From NCBI RefSeq assembly GCF_019669965.1, contig NZ_AP019781.1:1861092-1925091 (forward strand): a stretch of 64,000 nucleotides of DNA. Direction: 5' to 3'. Every line of letters starts with the position of its first letter. Position 1 is the first letter of the stretch. Below are positions 9,473-19,394 of the stretch, one piece after another. The translations under genes and the position numbers were made by a program. The notes below the pieces were generated by a model. The model was not told where the DNA came from and made no database searches. It was given only the letters and a program-made list of their open reading frames with translations. The stretch is from Methanoculleus chikugoensis. Lineage in GTDB: Archaea > Halobacteriota > Methanomicrobia > Methanomicrobiales > Methanoculleaceae.

Positions 9473-10691
9473 GCCGCGCTACCTCAGCGATGGCGTCCTC
9501 GAGGCTCCTCTCCTGCTGCTCGCCGGAGTGGAGGTCCTTGAGGGTCACCGTCCCCGCCTCGACCTCGCGCTTCCCGAGGACCGCGGCGAAGTCTGCGGTC
9601 TTTGCGGCGTGAGCGAGCTGGGCGCCCATCCCCCGCCCCATCAGGTCGGCCTCGGCCCGGATCCCCGCCTCCCGGAAGGCCCGGGCGACCTCGAGCGCCC
9701 GCGCCCGTCCCTCCGGCGTGCAGACGACGCCGACGACGGGTTCGTGCGCGAGCGTAAAGTCCCCGATCGAGACCATGACACGGTCGAAACCGATAGCAAA
9801 CCCGCAGGACGCGACGTCGTCGCCGCCGAAGAGGTGGGCGAGCCGGTAGGTGCCGCCGCCGAGGATCTGGTTCTCCGCGCCGAGGTTCTTCGCGAACCCC
9901 TCAAAGACCATCCCGGTGTAATAGTCGAGCCCCCGGGCAATCCCGAAGTCGGGCCGGTAGTCGATGTTCTGGGAGTCGAGGAGCGAGAACGTCTCTTCGA
10001 TCCGCGCGCGCTCCGGGACGTCGCCGGCGACCTCGAAGACCTCGGAGACGGTGCGGCACTCTCCGAGCGCCGCGAGGGGCTCGGCAAGGTGGGTAAGGTT
10101 CTTCTCGACCAGCGCCGCCTCGAGCCCTTGCGGGTCGTGCTTGTCGAGGTAGGCCATGATCGCCCGCTGGTCGCCGGGGTCGAGCCCGGAGAGGAGATGC
10201 TTCATCGGCGCGAGGTGGCCGACATGGAGGTCGAAGGTGACGCCGGTCGACCGGAGGGTGTCGTCGGCGAGCATGATCACCTCGGCGTCGGCGGATGGAG
10301 TGTCCGCCCCGATCAGCTCGACGCCGAACTGCCAGAACTGCCGGTAACGGCCTTTCTGGGGGCGCTCGTAGCGGAAACAGTCGGCGAAGTAGCACCAGCG
10401 GATCGGTTTCGGGAGCACTTTGCCCTCGTTGACGTACATCCGGAGCACCGCCGCGGTCACCTCGGGCCGGAGCGTCAACTGCCTGCCGCCCTTGTCCTCG
10501 AAGACGTACATCTCCTGGATGATCCCTTCGCCGGACTTCATTGTGAAGAGTTCAAGGTTCTCGAAGTCGGGTGTGCAGACCTCCCGGTATCCCCACCGGC
10601 GGGCCGCTTCCCGCATCCGCCGCTCGATCAGCCGCCGCCGTTCCATCTCGTCGGGTAAAAAGTCCCGTGTTCCCCGTGGTTTTTGAAGCAT
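9459..10691 (-). CDS. hisS: histidine--tRNA ligase
   Basis: Class II aminoacyl-tRNA synthetase charging tRNA-His; 410 residues. Motif 1 starts near RGTRDFLPDEMERR, motif 2 is CYFADCFRYERPQKGRYRQF, the histidine-A signature is IARGLDYYTGMVFE and motif 3 is GFAIGFDRVM. A C-terminal anticodon-binding domain (VGVVCTPEGRARALE onward) completes it. I use ATG at 10691, eight bases after GGAG, rather than the earlier in-frame codon at 10736, because MLQKPRGTRDF is the family start. It is transcribed with top6B and top6A. Confidence 0.96.
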   Translation of the reverse strand: MLQKPRGTRDFLPDEMERRRLIERRMREAARRWGYREVCTPDFENLELFTMKSGEGIIQEMYVFEDKGGRQLTLRPEVTAAVLRMYVNEGKVLPKPIRWCYFADCFRYERPQKGRYRQFWQFGVELIGADTPSADAEVIMLADDTLRSTGVTFDLHVGHLAPMKHLLSGLDPGDQRAIMAYLDKHDPQGLEAALVEKNLTHLAEPLAALGECRTVSEVFEVAGDVPERARIEETFSLLDSQNIDYRPDFGIARGLDYYTGMVFEGFAKNLGAENQILGGGTYRLAHLFGGDDVASCGFAIGFDRVMVSIGDFTLAHEPVVGVVCTPEGRARALEVARAFREAGIRAEADLMGRGMGAQLAHAAKTADFAAVLGKREVEAGTVTLKDLHSGEQQERSLEDAIAEVARHGAC

Positions 10692-10707
10692 TCGGTATTC
10701 TCCTGAA

Positions 10708-11043
10708 TTAAAGTCTCTTGCGCGAACCCTTATCATTTATGCGCTCCGCACTGCCGAAAAATCGCTTGCGGGCACCCTCGCCGTGCAGCCAGACGTTCTC
10801 CCTCTCGACCCGGCCCTGGAGATAGAGGGCTAAGAGAACCAGCCCGAGGCCGAGGTACTCCCACGCTTCGGCGTATGCGGTCACGAAGAAGCCCAGCAGG
10901 GCAAGCGCCGTGAAGGGAACCCCGAGGTACGCCGCCTTCCGGTATCCGGCAAGGCCTGTACGGGAGAATATCCGCAGGTCGCGGAGCCACAGGAAAGCGG
11001 TGACGGCAACGCCGAACCCTGCGACGTAGGCAAGATAGGACAT
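10708..11043 (-). CDS. small membrane protein, function unknown
   Basis: A 111-residue protein with about three transmembrane helices: LAYVAGFGVAVTAFLWL (4-20), YLGVPFTALALLGFFVTAY (39-57) and WEYLGLGLVLLALYL (62-76). A basic, polar C-terminus of about 30 residues follows. I recognise no family. It ends 17 bases before hisS on the same strand and is probably first in that transcript, though the link to translation or DNA topology is unexplained. Confidence 0.75.
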   Translation of the reverse strand: MSYLAYVAGFGVAVTAFLWLRDLRIFSRTGLAGYRKAAYLGVPFTALALLGFFVTAYAEAWEYLGLGLVLLALYLQGRVERENVWLHGEGARKRFFGSAERINDKGSRKRL

Positions 11044-11090
11044 GAGATGAAGTAATATTATACTTCCACCCCTATTTTTGTTATCGAACT

Positions 11091-12367
<1,277 letters not shown>

Positions 12368-12411
12368 TGGGCGGAACCCTGATGAGTAAGCCCGTCCTAA
12401 TCGGATGAATC

Positions 12412-13695
12412 ATGTTCAAGCAACTGCGAGACCTCTTCCGGCGAACCGAACCGGAGGAAGGGAGCCTGAAACTCTCGTTCGACGGCCTTCCCGCGTGGCT
12501 CGACGCCCGCGAGGAGGAGATCGGGCGCGAACTCTCCGGTGCGACGAATCCGTCGCGCGAGGCGATCCGCGGCATCCTCGATCACCTCAGGGAAGCGGTC
12601 GCCGGGATGGAGACGGCCGAAGGCGACGGGGAGGTTCACCCCCGGCTCCGCGACATCTCCAGGAAGGCGCTACCGGGGTTCACGAAGTCCATGACGCAGA
12701 TCCTCTCCCGCGATCCTTCCGGCGACCCCGAGACGTTCTACGCGACCGCCGCCGAGATCCTGAAGGGCTCGCTCAAGGCGCTGAAGGGGCAGGGGAAGTA
12801 CCTCTCCTCCGTCTACCCGGACGAGATGAAGGAGGTGCGCGCAGCCGTCAAAGACCTGGGGCGGGAGGTCAACACGATGACCGAGGCAATCGGTCGGGCG
12901 CGCGCCGACCGGCAGCGGGTGGAGGACGTGCGGGAGTCGCATGCGTCCATCGTCCGGATCCGCGAGGAGTACGCCGCCGCCGACGGCCAGATGCGGGATT
13001 ACGGGGCGGCGCTCGCGGAGGCGGAGAGCGCGATCCACAAGGCGGAAGAGGAACTTGCCGCCCTCAAACAGCGCCCGGACTATGTCCGCAAGCAGGAGAT
13101 CGAGGAGAAGATCCGGGCACTCGACGCCACGGACAGGGAGGCCGGACGGGAGATGGCGACTCTCCTGACCACCGCCACCCACGTCTTCCGGAAGGGCGGG
13201 AAGGTAGCAGAAAAGACGGGGGACAGCACGGCTGCCGCGGCAATCGACCGGACGCTCGACGCATATGCGGACGATGGAAAAGACCCGGTCGGCCCGACCG
13301 AAGAGGCGATGCCGGTCGTTCTCGCCATGATCGGGCAGGGGGATCTCCCCCTCAAGAACCAGGACGAACTCCGCCTCTTCTCCGACGCCGAAACCCTGCC
13401 CGCCGCGATGAAGCGGGCGCTGGAGCAGCAGCAGGACGTCCGGGTGAAGCGGGCGGCAGAGCAGGAAGCCCGGGCCGCGCTCCTGGTGGTGGTCGAGGAG
13501 CAGTGCCTCGAGACCGCGCTCCCGGGACTGCGCCGGGAGGCCGAGGCAAAGGCCGCCGCGAAGGGGCGCGCGGAGAGCCAGCGGGAGACGCTGCAGGCTT
13601 CGTATGCTGCCGAGGGCGAGAATCTCCGGTCACGCACGGCTGCACTCGCCGGCCGGGATACGGAGGTCGAGGTACCCGAACTTCCGTCCCCCTGA
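12412..13695 (+). CDS. coiled-coil protein, function unknown
   Basis: A 427-residue hydrophilic, charged protein that I cannot place in a family. Long alpha-helical, heptad-like stretches run from about 125 to 250 (EIGRARADRQRVEDVRE, AEAESAIHKAEEELAALKQR) and from 340 to 415 (EQEARAALLVVVEEQCLE, AKAAAKGRAESQRETL). There is no signal peptide or membrane helix, so it is probably cytoplasmic and rod-like. A weak GGATGA lies four bases before the ATG. It follows NMNAT after 44 bases and precedes a membrane protein on the same strand, perhaps its partner. Confidence 0.78.
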   Translation: MFKQLRDLFRRTEPEEGSLKLSFDGLPAWLDAREEEIGRELSGATNPSREAIRGILDHLREAVAGMETAEGDGEVHPRLRDISRKALPGFTKSMTQILSRDPSGDPETFYATAAEILKGSLKALKGQGKYLSSVYPDEMKEVRAAVKDLGREVNTMTEAIGRARADRQRVEDVRESHASIVRIREEYAAADGQMRDYGAALAEAESAIHKAEEELAALKQRPDYVRKQEIEEKIRALDATDREAGREMATLLTTATHVFRKGGKVAEKTGDSTAAAAIDRTLDAYADDGKDPVGPTEEAMPVVLAMIGQGDLPLKNQDELRLFSDAETLPAAMKRALEQQQDVRVKRAAEQEARAALLVVVEEQCLETALPGLRREAEAKAAAKGRAESQRETLQASYAAEGENLRSRTAALAGRDTEVEVPELPSP

Positions 13696-13768
13696 TCAGC
13701 GAGACGCCGCTCCCACCGGGCGAAACCCTGTTTACCCTCTGCGCATAATTATGGTACAAGGACGGTCG

Positions 13769-14605
13769 ATGACGAACAACGCCACAACACCCGGAACAGA
13801 GCCACGCCTCTGGTTAGCAGTCCCTGCAGTCTCGTTTCTGGGAATCGGGATCGAACTGCTGCTCGCATCCGTCGCCTTTCCCTATGCCGTCTGGGCAGGT
13901 GTCGCAGGATGCGTGATCGCTTCGTGCATCCTCTGCTACCAGGCCTACCACAAACCCCGGCGGGATCTCGTCTCGCTCTTCACGCCGCTCTTCGCACTTC
14001 TCATTCTGGTCATACCCAATGAGATCAGTTCGGGCGGCGTAATCGTGCAGGCGGTCTTCGCGGCAACGATCACCTTCCTTGCAGTTCGGGTAGAGAAAGT
14101 GTTTAACGCGCCGAAACTACAGGAGAAGACAATGAAGCAGATGTTAAACGAATATATCGACCGGGTCGGCCCGCTCCTCGCCCGGATAGACGAGGAGACC
14201 GGCCATCTGGTCGCACAGTCCCTGCTGACGTATAAGTTCGGGCTTTATCCGAACGCGATGGAGAAGAGCACGGAGGCGCTTGCCCGGCTCGACGCGATCA
14301 CCCCGCGCCCCGCTCTGCTGGAGCGTGCACTCCTGATCCTCAGGGAGCGTGCAGGCGGTTTCGCCGACTCAAGGGTGACGACGAATCCTGAGCATGTCTT
14401 CACGGAGGAGGACTACGACGATCTCGCCGTCCGTCTCTCGAAGGACCAGGTCGATGACCCGACCGTTCTCGACCTCGACAACGCGCTGATCCTGCTCTAC
14501 GTCGTCGGGATCGAGACCTCCCCCGACGACGAGCAGGCGCTGGAGGAGCACCAGCGCTTCATCATCCAGATCCTGGAAGGGTATAAAGAGAAACTGACCC
14601 GATGA
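13769..14605 (+). CDS. membrane-anchored protein with C-terminal helical domain, unknown
   Basis: A 278-residue protein. Four hydrophobic segments lie in the first third (WLAVPAVSFLGIGIELLLAS; YAVWAGVAGCVIASCILCY; LVSLFTPLFALLILVIP; VIVQAVFAATITFLAV). A soluble, helical C-terminal domain of about 165 residues follows, with a TPR-like look (GLYPNAMEKSTEALARLDA). I use ATG at 13769 with AAGGACGG upstream; ATG at 13751 is possible. The open frame extends 147 bases further upstream but without plausible protein sequence. No family is recognised. Same strand as the coiled-coil gene, 73 bases downstream. Confidence 0.75.
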   Translation: MTNNATTPGTEPRLWLAVPAVSFLGIGIELLLASVAFPYAVWAGVAGCVIASCILCYQAYHKPRRDLVSLFTPLFALLILVIPNEISSGGVIVQAVFAATITFLAVRVEKVFNAPKLQEKTMKQMLNEYIDRVGPLLARIDEETGHLVAQSLLTYKFGLYPNAMEKSTEALARLDAITPRPALLERALLILRERAGGFADSRVTTNPEHVFTEEDYDDLAVRLSKDQVDDPTVLDLDNALILLYVVGIETSPDDEQALEEHQRFIIQILEGYKEKLTR

Positions 14606-15582
14606 GCGGGCTGACCGAGGGGATCTCCTCCGCGGTCTCAGTACGATAGCGGTGCCTACTGTTGCCGGGGCGGCATATGCCACGGTCATATCCTGGAGCG
14701 AACCGGGACGCCGCTCCTTTTTGGGTTTCTATTCTGTAAGGGTCTTCTTGTAATTCCCGCCCAATCCTCCGGAGCGAGCCAGAACTCCACTTTTTCTCCA
14801 GCATCTTTCCATACAGTGGACCATGGGGATATCGCTATTGGGGGAGGGGCTGTCTCTACCTCATACAGATCTTCTCGTAGCCCCCACCCCGCCCGCGCCT
14901 CCGGCGCTCCTCCCCCGCCCACGAGGGGCGGGGGCAGTGTATGGCGATAGCCGGTGGAAAGCCGTGCACGGTTCTTCTCCCGAGTCTCCTCGGGCAGTGG
15001 ACCGTGGGGATATCGCCATTTGGGGAGGGGCTGTCTCTACCTGATTCGAGGATACTGTCAGCCCCCACCGCCCGCGCTTCGCGCTCCTCCCGCCCCCAAG
15101 GGGGCGGGCAGTGCGTGGCGATTGCTGGTGGAAAGCCGTGTACGGTTCTTCTCCCGAGTCTCCTCGGGCAGTGGACCGTGGGAGTATCGCCATTGGGGGA
15201 GGGGCCGACGGGGAGGGGCCCCCCCCCCCCCCTGTCTCTACCTTGTAAGACCTTCCGGTAGCCCCCACCCCACCCGCGCCTCCGGCGCTCCTCCCCCGCC
15301 CCCGGGGGCGGGGGCAGTGCATGGCGATACCCCCACGAAAGCCGTAACCCCCACGCAAGCCGGGACACCGCACTTTCTCCAACATCTCCCCGGACGGTGA
15401 ACCTCGGGAGTATCGGCGTTTTCTCTCCGTCCTCCCGATAGAGCAAAATGTGGCCTTCGCTGCTTCGCGCGAGACACTGAATGAGATTGCCGCTAAGGGC
15501 GGGATGGCCGGGGACCGCTAAAAGGAGGAGCCTGCATCGAGATACCCCCAGGTAGCCGAATGGCCGTCTCCGGGAAAAAATA
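14606..15582. repeat. gene-free region R2 with tandem 175-bp GC-rich repeats
   Basis: Nearly 1 kb with no credible gene. Three imperfect tandem units start at GTGGAC/GTGGACC: 14816, 14997 and 15171, with a fourth, degenerate start (GTGAACC) at 15397. Each unit runs: GTGGACCGTGGGGATATCGC, then GGGGGAGGGGCTGTCTCTACC, a variable stretch, CCCACC..CCCGCGC, a G/C-rich hairpin and GGCAGTGCGTGGCGAT. Units 1 and 2 also share GGTGGAAAGCCGTG. Unit 3 contains a run of 14 C at 15219-15232. Pieces of the unit recur near 24.9-25.15 kb and 49.2-49.45 kb. All reading frames here are composition artefacts. Confidence 0.8.
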
Positions 15583-15903
15583 TCAGAGTGAGTCCAGGCT
15601 GATCCCGCTGAACTCGTCGGCGACCGCATTGATGTCTTTCACGCCGAACGCGGTCTGGACGGTGGCGAGTTCGAGGTCGCGCGCCACGTCGCACATATAA
15701 TCGATGATATCGACCGAGAGTTCCCGCTTCTGCCTAGACTTGCGGAGCTGGTCCACGAGGAACGTCATCCTCTCGGGGGACTCCATCCGGAGCTTGGCGA
15801 GGCTCATCACGCACATGTAGATCCGGGTCAGGTTCCTGTCCGTTCCGGTGATGGTGTCGAAGAAGTTCCGGAGGACCTGCGCCTGGTAGACCTCGCCGCT
15901 CAT
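15583..15903 (-). CDS. small helical protein, function unknown
   Basis: A 106-residue, largely helical soluble protein without a recognised domain. It carries a conserved-looking core (LRNFFDTITGTDRNLTRIY, MCVMSLAKLRMESPERMTFL, DIIDYMCDVARDLELATVQT) and an acidic C-terminus. I use ATG at 15903, where the protein-like composition begins; GAGG lies 15 bases upstream. The frame continues to 16026 but that part is Pro/Gly/Arg-rich junk overlapping the next gene's end. It follows the YchF-type GTPase on the same strand, 119 bases downstream, and may share its transcript. Confidence 0.72.
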   Translation of the reverse strand: MSGEVYQAQVLRNFFDTITGTDRNLTRIYMCVMSLAKLRMESPERMTFLVDQLRKSRQKRELSVDIIDYMCDVARDLELATVQTAFGVKDINAVADEFSGISLDSL

Positions 15904-16022
15904 GATGATCGAATATTCCTCAAATCCATATAAAAGTCTTCCGATTTGTACCGGTGCTCCGGAGATGCCGGTTCGCTCCCCGGGGCACGGGGAAGGGGCG
16001 GTCTCTCCCCGTGCACAGGAAC

Positions 16023-17192
16023 TCACTTCCGGACGCTGACGATCTTGATGATGTCGCCGTTCTTCAGTTCCTGAGTATCCTTGATCCGCATCCCGGTCTT
16101 TGCGTCGATGGCGTACAGGAACCCCTCGCCGATATCGGTGTGAACCTGGTAGGCGAGGTCGCGGGAGGTCGACCCGCGCTTCATGAGGAACGCGTCGGGG
16201 AGAACCCTGCCCTTGCCGTCGGTGAGTTTATGCTCGTCCTCGACCGGGAAGACGACGATCCGGTCGAGGAGGGTGAAGACCGCGGCGTCCAGCGCCTTCT
16301 GAACGCCGGTGCCGTCGAACTTCTGCATGAACTCCGCGACCTTCGCGAGCCCGGCACGCTGCGCGGCGCTGAGGTTCGCCCCGGGGTTCTCGATGAAGTT
16401 CCGGTCGCCGGGGAGGTAGCGGACGAACTTCCCCTCCGCGGCCATCCGGAGCGCAAGCTCGCCTGCCGCGCTCGCAAAAATGACGTCGTGCTTCGCAAGC
16501 CGCTCAAGGCACCCCTCCGGCGCCAGGTCGGCCTTGTTCCCGACGATCAGCATCGGTTTGCTGATCGCCATCAACTCACGGCAGAACCGGATCAGGTCTT
16601 CTTCCCCCGCCGTCCGGAGTTCGATCCCGACCGCCCCGGTAGCGTCGCGGACGTGCTCGTAGGTGATCCCGAGACCAGCAAAGACCTCGGCAATCGCCGC
16701 CGCGAGGGAGAAGTCCCTCGCCTGAGCCTGCCGCAGGAGTTTCGCCCAGTTACGCGAGAGGATGCCGTACATCCACATCGACATCTCGTACTGGAGAAAC
16801 TCGATATCCTTTATGGGGTCGCGCGAACCGATATCGATCGGGTTCCCTTCGGCATCCGTCGACCCGCTGGCATCGACGACCTGGATGACGGCGTCCGCCT
16901 GCCGGAGGTTGTCGAGGAACTGGTTGCCGAGCCCCCGCCCGAGGTGCGCCTCGGGGACGAGGCCCGCCACGTCGATCAGCCCGACCGGGATGAACCTGAC
17001 CCCGTCCCGGCAGTTCTCGCATGGAACCTGCATCTCCCGGCACGGGCAGGCTGTCCGGACGTACGCGACGCCGTGGTTTGCGTCGATGGTCGTGAACGGA
17101 TAATTGGCGATCTCCGCCTGGGCAAGGGTCGCTGCCCTGAAAAACGTCGATTTCCCACAGTTTGGTTTTCCTGCAATGGCCAGTGTGATCAT
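16023..17192 (-). CDS. YchF/Ygr210-type Obg-family GTPase (ATPase) with TGS domain
   Basis: A 389-residue P-loop NTPase of the Obg-like YchF branch, archaeal Ygr210 subtype; these proteins bind ribosomes. The P-loop is GKPNCGKST at 8-16, switch II is GLIDVAGLVPEAHLGRG, and the specificity loop is IVGNKADLAPEG. A cysteine insert, ACPCREMQVPCENCRDG near 46-62, is typical of this subtype and could bind zinc. A C-terminal TGS domain ends the protein. ATG at 17192 follows GGAG; the upstream 15 codons of the open frame are not conserved in style. Confidence 0.9.
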   Translation of the reverse strand: MITLAIAGKPNCGKSTFFRAATLAQAEIANYPFTTIDANHGVAYVRTACPCREMQVPCENCRDGVRFIPVGLIDVAGLVPEAHLGRGLGNQFLDNLRQADAVIQVVDASGSTDAEGNPIDIGSRDPIKDIEFLQYEMSMWMYGILSRNWAKLLRQAQARDFSLAAAIAEVFAGLGITYEHVRDATGAVGIELRTAGEEDLIRFCRELMAISKPMLIVGNKADLAPEGCLERLAKHDVIFASAAGELALRMAAEGKFVRYLPGDRNFIENPGANLSAAQRAGLAKVAEFMQKFDGTGVQKALDAAVFTLLDRIVVFPVEDEHKLTDGKGRVLPDAFLMKRGSTSRDLAYQVHTDIGEGFLYAIDAKTGMRIKDTQELKNGDIIKIVSVRK

Positions 17193-17344
17193 GAGAACTC
17201 CTACCGCACCGTTCGGCTGAGAGTAGTGTTGGGCCATCCACCATTTATCACCTTCTTTCCCCGCCGTAGCGACCCCGGCCGTTCCGTTGCAGCCCCAATC
17301 ATCGGTACGGGAGATTCAATTAGGAGCAACGACAACATGACTGC

Positions 17345-17935
17345 ATGGGCTTCGTAACCCGGAATACCTACTACTTCGATGCGCCGGGTGGAGAGAACAC
17401 TCGCGACGCCGCCCGGTTCGCCGTCGAGCGGGCGCGGGAACTCGGCGTCAAAAAGATCGTTGTCGCGAGCAGCAGCGGCCGGACGGCGCTTGCCTTCCGG
17501 GATGCAATGGCGGGAACGGACCTCGAACTGATCGTCGTCACCCACGCGGTCGGGTTCTCAAAGCCCGGCGAGTGGGAGTTCTCGCCGGAGGCAGCCGGGA
17601 CTCTCCGGGCGGAGGGCGCGAAGATCGTCACCGGCACGCACGCGCTCTCCGGGCTCGAGCGCGCGATATCCCGCTCGCCGAAACTCGGCGGGAGTTCCCG
17701 CACGGAAGCAATCGCCGAGGCATTGCGGCGGACTGTCGCGGTCGGCCTGAAGGTCGCGGTGGAGTGCGTCCTCATCGCGGCGGATCAGGGAGCGGTCGGC
17801 GTCGATGAAGAGGTGGTCGCGGTCGGAGGCACTGCGACCGGCGCCGATACCGTCTGCGTCATCCGTCCCGCGCATACCGCAACGTTCTTCGACCTGCAGG
17901 TGCGCGAGATCGTCGCCATGCCGAGGAACCGGTGA
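17345..17935 (+). CDS. pyruvate-kinase C-terminal-domain-like protein
   Basis: A 196-residue protein matching the stand-alone pyruvate kinase alpha/beta (C-terminal) domain family of archaea. Motifs are KKIVVASSSGRTALAF near 36-51, THAVGFSKPGE and CVLIAADQGAVGVDEEVVAV. It lacks the catalytic TIM barrel, so it is not pyruvate kinase; an allosteric or ligand-sensing role is guesswork. GGAG lies about 20 bases upstream of the ATG, and an out-of-frame ATG at 17338 opens only six codons. It overlaps the next gene by four bases (GTGA). Confidence 0.85.
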   Translation: MGFVTRNTYYFDAPGGENTRDAARFAVERARELGVKKIVVASSSGRTALAFRDAMAGTDLELIVVTHAVGFSKPGEWEFSPEAAGTLRAEGAKIVTGTHALSGLERAISRSPKLGGSSRTEAIAEALRRTVAVGLKVAVECVLIAADQGAVGVDEEVVAVGGTATGADTVCVIRPAHTATFFDLQVREIVAMPRNR

Positions 17936-18765
17936 ACATGACGCTCGAATCGGTCACCGGTGCCGCCGGACTCCTCCGGCAGCACCCCGTCCTCTGGTCG
18001 GTCGGCCTCGTCATGGGCGCTCTCGCGGTTCTCAACCTCGTCATCCCTATCTACGGCGGGGCGTTCTACACGGAGCCTCTGGCGCTCCTGCAGGTTCTCG
18101 TGACGCCGTTTTTAGCCGGCGGCGTCTACGGCACGATCCGTGCGGAGAACTTCTCCGTCGGCGAGTTCGTGCAGTCGGGGAAGACCTACTACTTCCGGAT
18201 ACTCCTCCCGGCGCTGGTCATCTTCTTCGCGGTCATCCTGACCATCATTCTGCTCGCGATACCGCTCGCGCTCATCGGTGCCGGAGCCGCCGCAACCATG
18301 GCTCCGCTCCTCCTCGGGGTCATCCTCTCGATCGCCTTCTTCACGTTCTTCTACGACACCGTGGCGGTCTTTGAAGAGACGGGCGTCTTTGAGTCGATCC
18401 GGCGGAGCATCGAGTTCGTCATGAACAACCTCGGCAGCGTTCTCGTCTTCTACCTGACAAACATCGTCGTCTTCGCGGTGCTCGGCTTTTTGGCCCTCTT
18501 TGCCTGGACGGCTCTCCTCCTGGAGAAACTCGAACCGCTCACCACCATGAGCCCCGACGAACTCCAGGCTGTGATGCCGGAGGATCTCCTCGCGCTCATC
18601 GGGACGGAGGGGATATGGATCACCGCGATCGTCTATGCCGTCGTGATCGTGCTCTTCTCGGTCTTCCTCTACGCCTACAAGGCGAGTTTCTTCAGAAACC
18701 ACGCGGGCGTCTCCCAGATGCAGCAGGGAGAGTACGACGAGAAGGGGCGCTGGTATAAATACTGA
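17932..18765 (+). CDS. polytopic membrane protein, DUF4013-like
   Basis: A 277-residue integral membrane protein with about six hydrophobic segments, including VGLVMGALAVLNLVIPIYGG, LLPALVIFFAVILTIILLA, MAPLLLGVILSIAFFTFFY, IVVFAVLGFLALFAWTALL and WITAIVYAVVIVLFSVFLYA. The EETGVFESIRRSIEFVMNN loop between helices resembles archaeal DUF4013-type permease-like proteins. Start is GTG at 17932 overlapping the upstream stop, or ATG at 17938. The function is unknown. A T-rich terminator-like stretch follows. Confidence 0.8.
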   Translation: MNMTLESVTGAAGLLRQHPVLWSVGLVMGALAVLNLVIPIYGGAFYTEPLALLQVLVTPFLAGGVYGTIRAENFSVGEFVQSGKTYYFRILLPALVIFFAVILTIILLAIPLALIGAGAAATMAPLLLGVILSIAFFTFFYDTVAVFEETGVFESIRRSIEFVMNNLGSVLVFYLTNIVVFAVLGFLALFAWTALLLEKLEPLTTMSPDELQAVMPEDLLALIGTEGIWITAIVYAVVIVLFSVFLYAYKASFFRNHAGVSQMQQGEYDEKGRWYKY

Positions 18766-18781
18766 CGTGGCCGGAGAGGCG

Positions 18782-18796
18782 TTTTATTCTTTTTTT
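18782..18796 (+). terminator. oligo-T transcription terminator
   Basis: TTTTATTCTTTTTTT starts 16 bases after the stop of the membrane-protein gene. Runs of T on the coding strand are the usual archaeal termination signal. Confidence 0.5.
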
Positions 18797-18814
18797 CCTC
18801 GTGCCCGATTGATA

Positions 18815-18905
18815 GAGTGAACCGTGGAGACGGGGACAACTCGCACCTGACGGTGCTCATGCTCCGGTTCTACGAACCCTCGCACCCCCACCACCGATCA
18901 CTACC
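18815..18905. repeat. short repeat fragment R3
   Basis: A 90-base fragment of the interspersed family between the membrane-protein gene and PPAT: GTGAACCGTGGAGACGGGG (like the tandem unit near 15 kb), then GCACCTGACGGTGCTCATGC and GGTTCTACGAACC, the hairpin words with altered centres. Confidence 0.55.
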
Positions 18906-18935
18906 CATAAAACCCCTCGCGGCTAACGCCTCTGG

Positions 18936-19394
18936 ATGAAAGTGATGGTCGGGGGGACGTTCGATCCCCTGCATGCCGGGCACCGGAAACTCCTCTCCCG
19001 CTCCTTCGAGCTTGCCGGGCCCGATGGAGAGGTGATCATCGGGTTGACGACCGACGAGTTTGCCGGTGCAAAGGTGCACCCCGTCCACACCTACGAAAAA
19101 CGGCTTGAGAACATCACGTTGTTTATCCGCGAACACGGCTACACCGCAACGTGGACGGTCGAACCGCTTGCCGACCGCTACGGCAGCGCCATCGTTGCGG
19201 ACTTCGATATCCTCGTCGTCTCCGAGGAGACCTTCCCGGTCGCCGTGGAGATCAACGAAATCCGGCGCGAGCGCGGGAAAAGAAAGGTGGACCTTCACGA
19301 GATCTCGTGCGTCCTCGCCGAGGACGGCCGGCGGATCTCGAGCACCCGTATCTGCCGGGGCGAGATCGACCGGCACGGACGCCTGATCAGATGA
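18936..19394 (+). CDS. coaD: phosphopantetheine adenylyltransferase, archaeal type
   Basis: Transfers AMP from ATP to 4'-phosphopantetheine, the penultimate step of coenzyme A synthesis. 152 residues, matching the archaeal/eukaryotic PPAT domain. MVGGTFDPLHAGHRKLL holds the HxGH motif (13-16), and EDGRRISSTRICRGEID near 128-144 carries the ISSTR phosphate-binding loop. AEDGRR and EINEIRRERG are typical of archaeal members. It is convergent with pyrI, overlapping it by eight bases. Confidence 0.94.
   Translation: MKVMVGGTFDPLHAGHRKLLSRSFELAGPDGEVIIGLTTDEFAGAKVHPVHTYEKRLENITLFIREHGYTATWTVEPLADRYGSAIVADFDILVVSEETFPVAVEINEIRRERGKRKVDLHEISCVLAEDGRRISSTRICRGEIDRHGRLIR

Noticed and set aside
14816-15400. 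Possible CRISPR array
   Set aside because: Units are about 175 bp, diverge throughout and have no unique spacers between identical short repeats; no cas genes are present.
14856-15629. 257-codon frame and several smaller frames in the tandem repeat region
   Set aside because: They translate the repeat unit itself, with the same peptide (RSTARGDSGEEP) recurring; no start signals or family similarity.
15954-17357. 467-codon open frame on the plus strand
   Set aside because: Antisense of the YchF-type GTPase gene.
17338-17358. Six-codon upstream frame (MTAWAS) overlapping the start of the pyruvate-kinase-domain gene
   Set aside because: Too short to judge and probably a chance ATG between the ribosome site and the real start.
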